Of a stretch of 6,131 nucleotides of DNA, positions 5,955 through 6,131 are shown piece by piece. Position 1 is the first letter of the stretch; every line of letters starts with the position of its first letter. Location of the stretch: assembly GCA_003354055.1 (NCBI GenBank), contig PIVQ01000456.1, forward strand, positions 1-6,131. Reading direction: 5' to 3'. The position numbers were made by a program, and so were the translations under genes. This DNA is from Desulfobacteraceae bacterium. Its GTDB lineage: Bacteria; Desulfobacterota; Desulfobacteria; Desulfobacterales; Desulfobacteraceae. A model generated the notes under the pieces. That model was not told where the DNA came from, did not search any database, and saw only the letters and a program-made list of their open reading frames with translations.

Positions 5955-6131
5955 TTACATCTTGCTTCCTTCTGCATGGCTCTGCAGTTTTACTTCAACT
6001 TTTTCAGTCAAAGAAGCATAGTATTTTCTCAGGATAACCAGAACTTCTTCACGGCCAAAGTGATCAACAACTTCTTCGTTGTTGGACAGTGCGTGACGCA
6101 GTTTGGTACCGGAAAGGATAACTCTGTCATC
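5955..6131 (-). CDS. sat: Sulfate adenylyltransferase (ATP sulfurylase), C-terminal fragment cut by the window edge
   Basis: The last 58 codons of a minus-strand gene are visible, ending in TAA at 5957-5955; the frame stays open to the window edge and the start lies outside. The translation begins [20 protein letters not shown], continues through [16 protein letters not shown] and ends in EGSKM. The SGTKLR motif followed by a (F)xRxEVxxILRxYY helix is characteristic of the end of the ATP sulfurylase catalytic domain. This cytoplasmic enzyme turns sulfate and ATP into adenosine 5'-phosphosulfate and pyrophosphate, the activation step of sulfate reduction. There is no APS-kinase extension after it, which fits the bacterial dissimilatory form. 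Codons are strongly restricted (GTT, GAA, CTG, CGT dominate), unlike the kinase and channel genes, suggesting high expression. Upstream partners such as aprBA are not visible. The identification rests on family knowledge and a short segment. Confidence 0.88.
   Translation of the reverse strand, partial: DDRVILSGTKLRHALSNNEEVVDHFGREEVLVILRKYYASLTEKVEVKLQSHAEGSKM

Overview
This window looks like chromosomal DNA of a sulfate-reducing deltaproteobacterium (Desulfobacterota), most likely a Desulfobacteraceae relative. The main evidence is the gene cut by the right edge: its 58 visible residues match my recollection of the C-terminus of dissimilatory ATP sulfurylase (Sat). A large hybrid sensor kinase and sparse, individually terminated genes fit that assignment. 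The genus is inference.

Layout, left to right. (1) 1-1560, plus strand: the 3' part of a PiT-family phosphate permease with a long cytoplasmic PhoU-like tail; its 5' end lies outside the window. (2) 1561-1684: a 124-bp imperfect palindrome starting at the base after the permease stop codon, resembling a REP/MITE-type dispersed element. (3) 1718-1749: a strong hairpin between two converging genes, probably a shared bidirectional terminator. (4) 1774-2799, minus strand: a two-transmembrane potassium channel with the TVGYG filter and a C-terminal RCK (TrkA-N/TrkA-C) module. A Met codon at the pore/RCK linker is preceded by a Shine-Dalgarno-like sequence, which recalls the internal start of MthK. 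(5) 2800-3005: an AT-rich divergent intergenic region with weak candidate promoters and a repeated AACTTAA(G/A)TT motif. (6) 3006-5822, plus strand: a 938-residue hybrid histidine kinase with signal peptide, extracytoplasmic beta-rich domain, 7TM region, PAS, HisKA, HATPase and REC domains. (7) 5823-5954: small GC hairpins, a 12-bp tandem duplication, a strong bidirectional terminator and an AT hairpin. (8) 5955-6131, minus strand: the 3' end of sat.

The genes do not form one operon. The permease converges on the channel, the channel diverges from the kinase, and the kinase converges on sat. Each therefore appears to be its own transcription unit or the end of one. Common themes are ion uptake and signalling (phosphate, potassium, an unknown kinase ligand) next to a core energy-metabolism gene. 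No DNA-binding response regulator is visible, so the kinase's output partner is elsewhere. I saw no tRNA, rRNA, CRISPR array, transposase or phage gene. The region reads mostly as ordinary chromosome. The points most worth a second look are the 124-bp palindrome, the possible internal start in the channel gene, and the kinase architecture.
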